From Clostridia bacterium (GTDB taxonomy: Bacteria; Bacillota; DTU086), in the NCBI GenBank assembly GCA_012519005.1, contig JAAYRB010000021.1, positions 1 to 32,689 on the forward strand: a DNA stretch of 32,689 nt, in the 5' to 3' direction. The notes below the pieces were generated by a model, which searched no databases, was not told where the DNA came from, and was given only the letters and a program-made list of their open reading frames with translations. Of the stretch, positions 31,111 to 32,689 are shown in pieces. Position 1 is the first letter of the stretch; the number at the start of each line of letters is the position of its first letter. The position numbers were made by a program, and so were the translations under genes.

Positions 31111-31201
31111 AAATCAATGCCTCCATGGTTTCTTAAATCGTTTTCATTGTAGCATAAATCCAATTTTCTTACCATTGGCTTACTTTTGGTAAACAGCTCA
31201 T

Positions 31202-31232
31202 AAAAAAAGCCCCCTTATCATTTGGGGGTTTT
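31202..31232 (-). terminator. Terminator of csfB
   Basis: CCCCC (31210-31214) and GGGGG (31224-31228) form a short stem; on the minus strand CTTTTTTTA follows. It lies 29 bases after the csfB stop codon and limits read-through into the decarboxylase-family gene. Confidence 0.75.
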
Positions 31233-31260
31233 ATGACCTTCCCTACATTAAAAGTAGACC

Positions 31261-31455
31261 CTAGTACCACATTTTTTTTAAGCATTCCCTGTGACGAAGA
31301 TAATTACTATCCTCAATAGGAGTTTTTATTATATCTTCTTCACAGGCGGTGCACAGAAACTTCCTACATATTAAAATCCCATCATTTATCCCCCCCGGGG
31401 GAGTACTTTCACAAGCAATACATTTTGGAAGTAAATTGTCCTTTCCATTATCCAT
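31261..31455 (-). CDS. csfB: Anti-sigma-G factor Gin (CsfB)
   Basis: A 64-residue zinc protein, the same size as B. subtilis CsfB. It has CIACESTPPGGINDGILICRK in two pieces (first Cys pair at residues 12-15) and then FLCTACEEDII (second pair near 34-37), a C-x2-C ... C-x2-C layout with the conserved Gly-Ile centre. Gin binds sigma-G in the forespore (and sigma-E) and prevents it from acting early or in the wrong cell. ATG 31455 follows GGGGTGATATA. A sigma-F/G-like promoter is readable at 31487-31514. The position close to the PLP-decarboxylase/tmk group is the conserved Bacillus arrangement; xpaC and yaaN, which lie between in Bacillus, are absent. Confidence 0.9.
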   Translation of the reverse strand: MDNGKDNLLPKCIACESTPPGGINDGILICRKFLCTACEEDIIKTPIEDSNYLRHRECLKKMWY

Positions 31456-31486
31456 TATATCACCCCGGTTCTACCCATTACTAAAA

Positions 31487-31514
31487 TAGTATGTAATCCT
31501 TTTGTCCCATGTGC
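31487..31514 (-). promoter_or_regulatory. Candidate sigma-F/sigma-G promoter of csfB
   Basis: Minus strand: GCACA (31514-31510), 16 bases, then CATACTA (31493-31487). The -10 is a perfect sigma-G core (CATnnTA), and the -35 matches GYATA at four of five positions. Start near 31480, a leader of about 25 bases. This agrees with forespore expression of csfB in B. subtilis. Confidence 0.55.
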
Positions 31515-31619
31515 ATGGGTAATCAAGTTAAAATCACTTATCCCCTTTCGTTCCATAACATACTGGGGCTGTGGTGAATGTTCTTTCCTTATTATATCCT
31601 AACTACAGCTTTATATATA

Positions 31620-32396
31620 CTATTTTTTCCTTTGTATTCCATTTATGTCAACATACCAGTTTTCCTGATGTATTAGATCACTAATAGGAACAATGGAATA
31701 GCCCTCTGCTTTCAGTTTAGGGATAATAATTTCAAGGGATTCAGGGGTGTGCTTCCCGTCATTATGCATGAGTATAATCGCCCCCTTGTCCGCACGGCTT
31801 AAAATGCGGTTTGCTATCTCCTGGGCCGATAGATCCTTCCAATCCAGGGAATCAATGCTCCACTGAATTGTAGTAATCCCCATATCCCCGGCGGTTTCTA
31901 TCACCGTATTGTTGTAGTCCCCAAAGGGGGGCCTGAAAAGCTTTGCCTTATATCCCGTGGTTTTCTCCACCATGTCGTAGTTATCCTTTAGTTCCTTCTT
32001 CATCTCCTCCACAGGTAATGTGGTGAAATGAGGGTGAGTGGTAGAATGAAGCCCTATCTCATGCCCTCTTTCCGCCACTTCCTTAGCCTTATCTGGGTAA
32101 TCCTCCAGCCAAATATTTACGAGAAAGAAAGTGGTCTTGACCTTATATTTATCTAAAATATCTAGTATTTTTTCGGTTCTCTCCGCACCCCAGCAGGCAT
32201 CAAAGGACAGGGCAACCTTCTTATCCTCCATCTCTACACTGTAAACCGGCTTTAAGGTTCTTTTGCCCGTAACTGCTGCAATGAAGCCTTCCCCCATATA
32301 TAAGGAGTAAAACTTCAAACACATAAATGCCGCCAACGCCAAAGCTAAAGATATAAGGATTACTTTTATTTTACCGCGTAAAGAAATAACCACCAA
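31620..32396 (-). CDS. pdaB: Polysaccharide deacetylase, PdaB-like
   Basis: A 258-residue NodB-fold deacetylase with an N-terminal membrane anchor or signal (about residues 8-26, KVILISLALALAAFMCLKF). Motif 1 is ALSFDACWG (Asp-Asp variant: here FDAC, about 63-70). Motif 2 is HEIGLHSTTHPHFTT (metal-binding H-x3-H, about 115). Motif 3 is LFRPPFGDYN, motif 4 IQWSIDSLDW, motif 5 AIILMHNDG. B. subtilis PdaB is a sporulation enzyme needed to keep the spore cortex, although its activity is debated; the FDACWG form is typical of that subgroup. The start is TTG 32396 or GTG 32393, after GCGGGG. It lies downstream of the rRNA operon in the same direction, separated by a terminator. Confidence 0.92.
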   Translation of the reverse strand: MVVISLRGKIKVILISLALALAAFMCLKFYSLYMGEGFIAAVTGKRTLKPVYSVEMEDKKVALSFDACWGAERTEKILDILDKYKVKTTFFLVNIWLEDYPDKAKEVAERGHEIGLHSTTHPHFTTLPVEEMKKELKDNYDMVEKTTGYKAKLFRPPFGDYNNTVIETAGDMGITTIQWSIDSLDWKDLSAQEIANRILSRADKGAIILMHNDGKHTPESLEIIIPKLKAEGYSIVPISDLIHQENWYVDINGIQRKK

Positions 32397-32532
32397 AATA
32401 ACCCCGCTTTCTTGTCTTATTTCATAGATTACTTCAATTAACTTTATTCTTTTGGGGTATGCTCTATTACAAATCTTTAGATAATGGTGGTGTTATTTTA
32501 AAAGGAACAAGACCGCCTTAGAAATATAAATT

Positions 32533-32558
32533 AAAGGAGCCCTACAAAGGGCTCCTTT
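32533..32558 (-). terminator. Terminator of the rRNA operon
   Basis: AAAGGAGCCCT (32533-32543) and AGGGCTCCTTT (32548-32558) make an 11-bp stem with a 4-base loop. On the minus strand AATTTATATTTC follows, directly after the 5S rRNA 3' end. Confidence 0.92.
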
Positions 32559-32572
32559 AGTGGATTATGTAA

Positions 32573-32688
32573 TCTGGCAGTGACCTACTCTCCCGAGGGC
32601 TTTCGCCCCGAGTACCATGGGCGCTGGAGGGCTTAACTGCCGTGTTCGGTATGGGAACGGGTGTGTCCCCTCCGCTAACACCACCAGA
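32573..32688 (-). rRNA. rrf: 5S ribosomal RNA
   Basis: Minus strand, about 116 nt. The conserved segment CACACCCGTTCCCATACCGA followed by ACACGGCAGTTAAGC is the loop A/helix II-III core of bacterial 5S rRNA. GCGCCCATGGTACTCGGGG and GGGAGAGTAGGTCACTG complete the 3' half. The 5' TCTGGTGGT and 3' ACTGCCAGA pair as helix I. The rest of the rRNA operon should lie beyond the right edge. Confidence 0.97.
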
Positions 32689-32689
32689 A

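Noticed and set aside
31456-31619. Additional small gene between csfB and pdaB
   Set aside because: No frame with a ribosome binding site of useful length; the space is explained by the csfB promoter region.

Overview
The window comes from an endospore-forming Firmicute, most likely a member of the Clostridia (a Peptococcaceae-like lineage is my guess). The base composition looks moderate and Shine-Dalgarno sites are strong and purine-rich. The gene order is the classic sporulation/housekeeping cluster known from Bacillus subtilis between csfB and ctc, here read mostly on the minus strand. From right to left it runs: 5S rRNA, a PdaB-type deacetylase, csfB (Gin), an Orn/Lys/Arg decarboxylase-family gene, tmk, holB, ricT, yabA, trmN6 (yabB), rsmI, abrB (plus strand), metG behind a Met T-box, tatD, two yabE-type genes, ksgA, yabG, veg, ispE, glmU, prs and ctc (L25, cut by the left edge).

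Right part (about 21800-32689): the end of an rRNA operon, then replication, tRNA/rRNA modification and nucleotide genes packed with tiny gaps or overlaps (tmk-holB-ricT-yabA-trmN6-rsmI), then abrB and metG diverging from a shared regulatory region. The T-box carries an AUG specifier.

Middle (about 14400-21800): a cold-shock gene, two tandem DUF348-G5-3D proteins, ksgA, a YkuK-like protein, the spore cortex hydrolase gene sleB, a family-2-like glycosyltransferase, yabG and veg. RNase M5 (rnmV), normally between yabE and ksgA, is absent from its usual place. Sigma-K-like promoters can be read in both directions between yabG and the glycosyltransferase.

Left-middle (about 6340-14250): roughly 8 kb of less conserved genes sit between veg and ispE. 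They encode a three-repeat SPOCS protein with a LysM tail (probable spore coat protein), a 50-codon Spo0E-like phosphatase, Lgt, a membrane protein, RidA, a soluble PAS-PAS sensor kinase, a LapA-like membrane protein, a DUF1540 Cys-rich protein, a YkuD-LysM L,D-transpeptidase and an orphan ComFB. A structured non-coding stretch lies between the last two.

Left end (1-6340): an ispE - GntR/FCD regulator - MobA-like nucleotidyltransferase - glmU - prs operon linking isoprenoid, UDP-GlcNAc and PRPP supply, followed by a PRC-barrel gene (plus strand) and ctc. spoVG, purR and sspF are not in their Bacillus positions. I see no mobile elements, CRISPR arrays, prophage genes or tRNA genes. Start codons were re-chosen where a better ribosome binding site, a family N-terminus or a promoter overlap argued for it.
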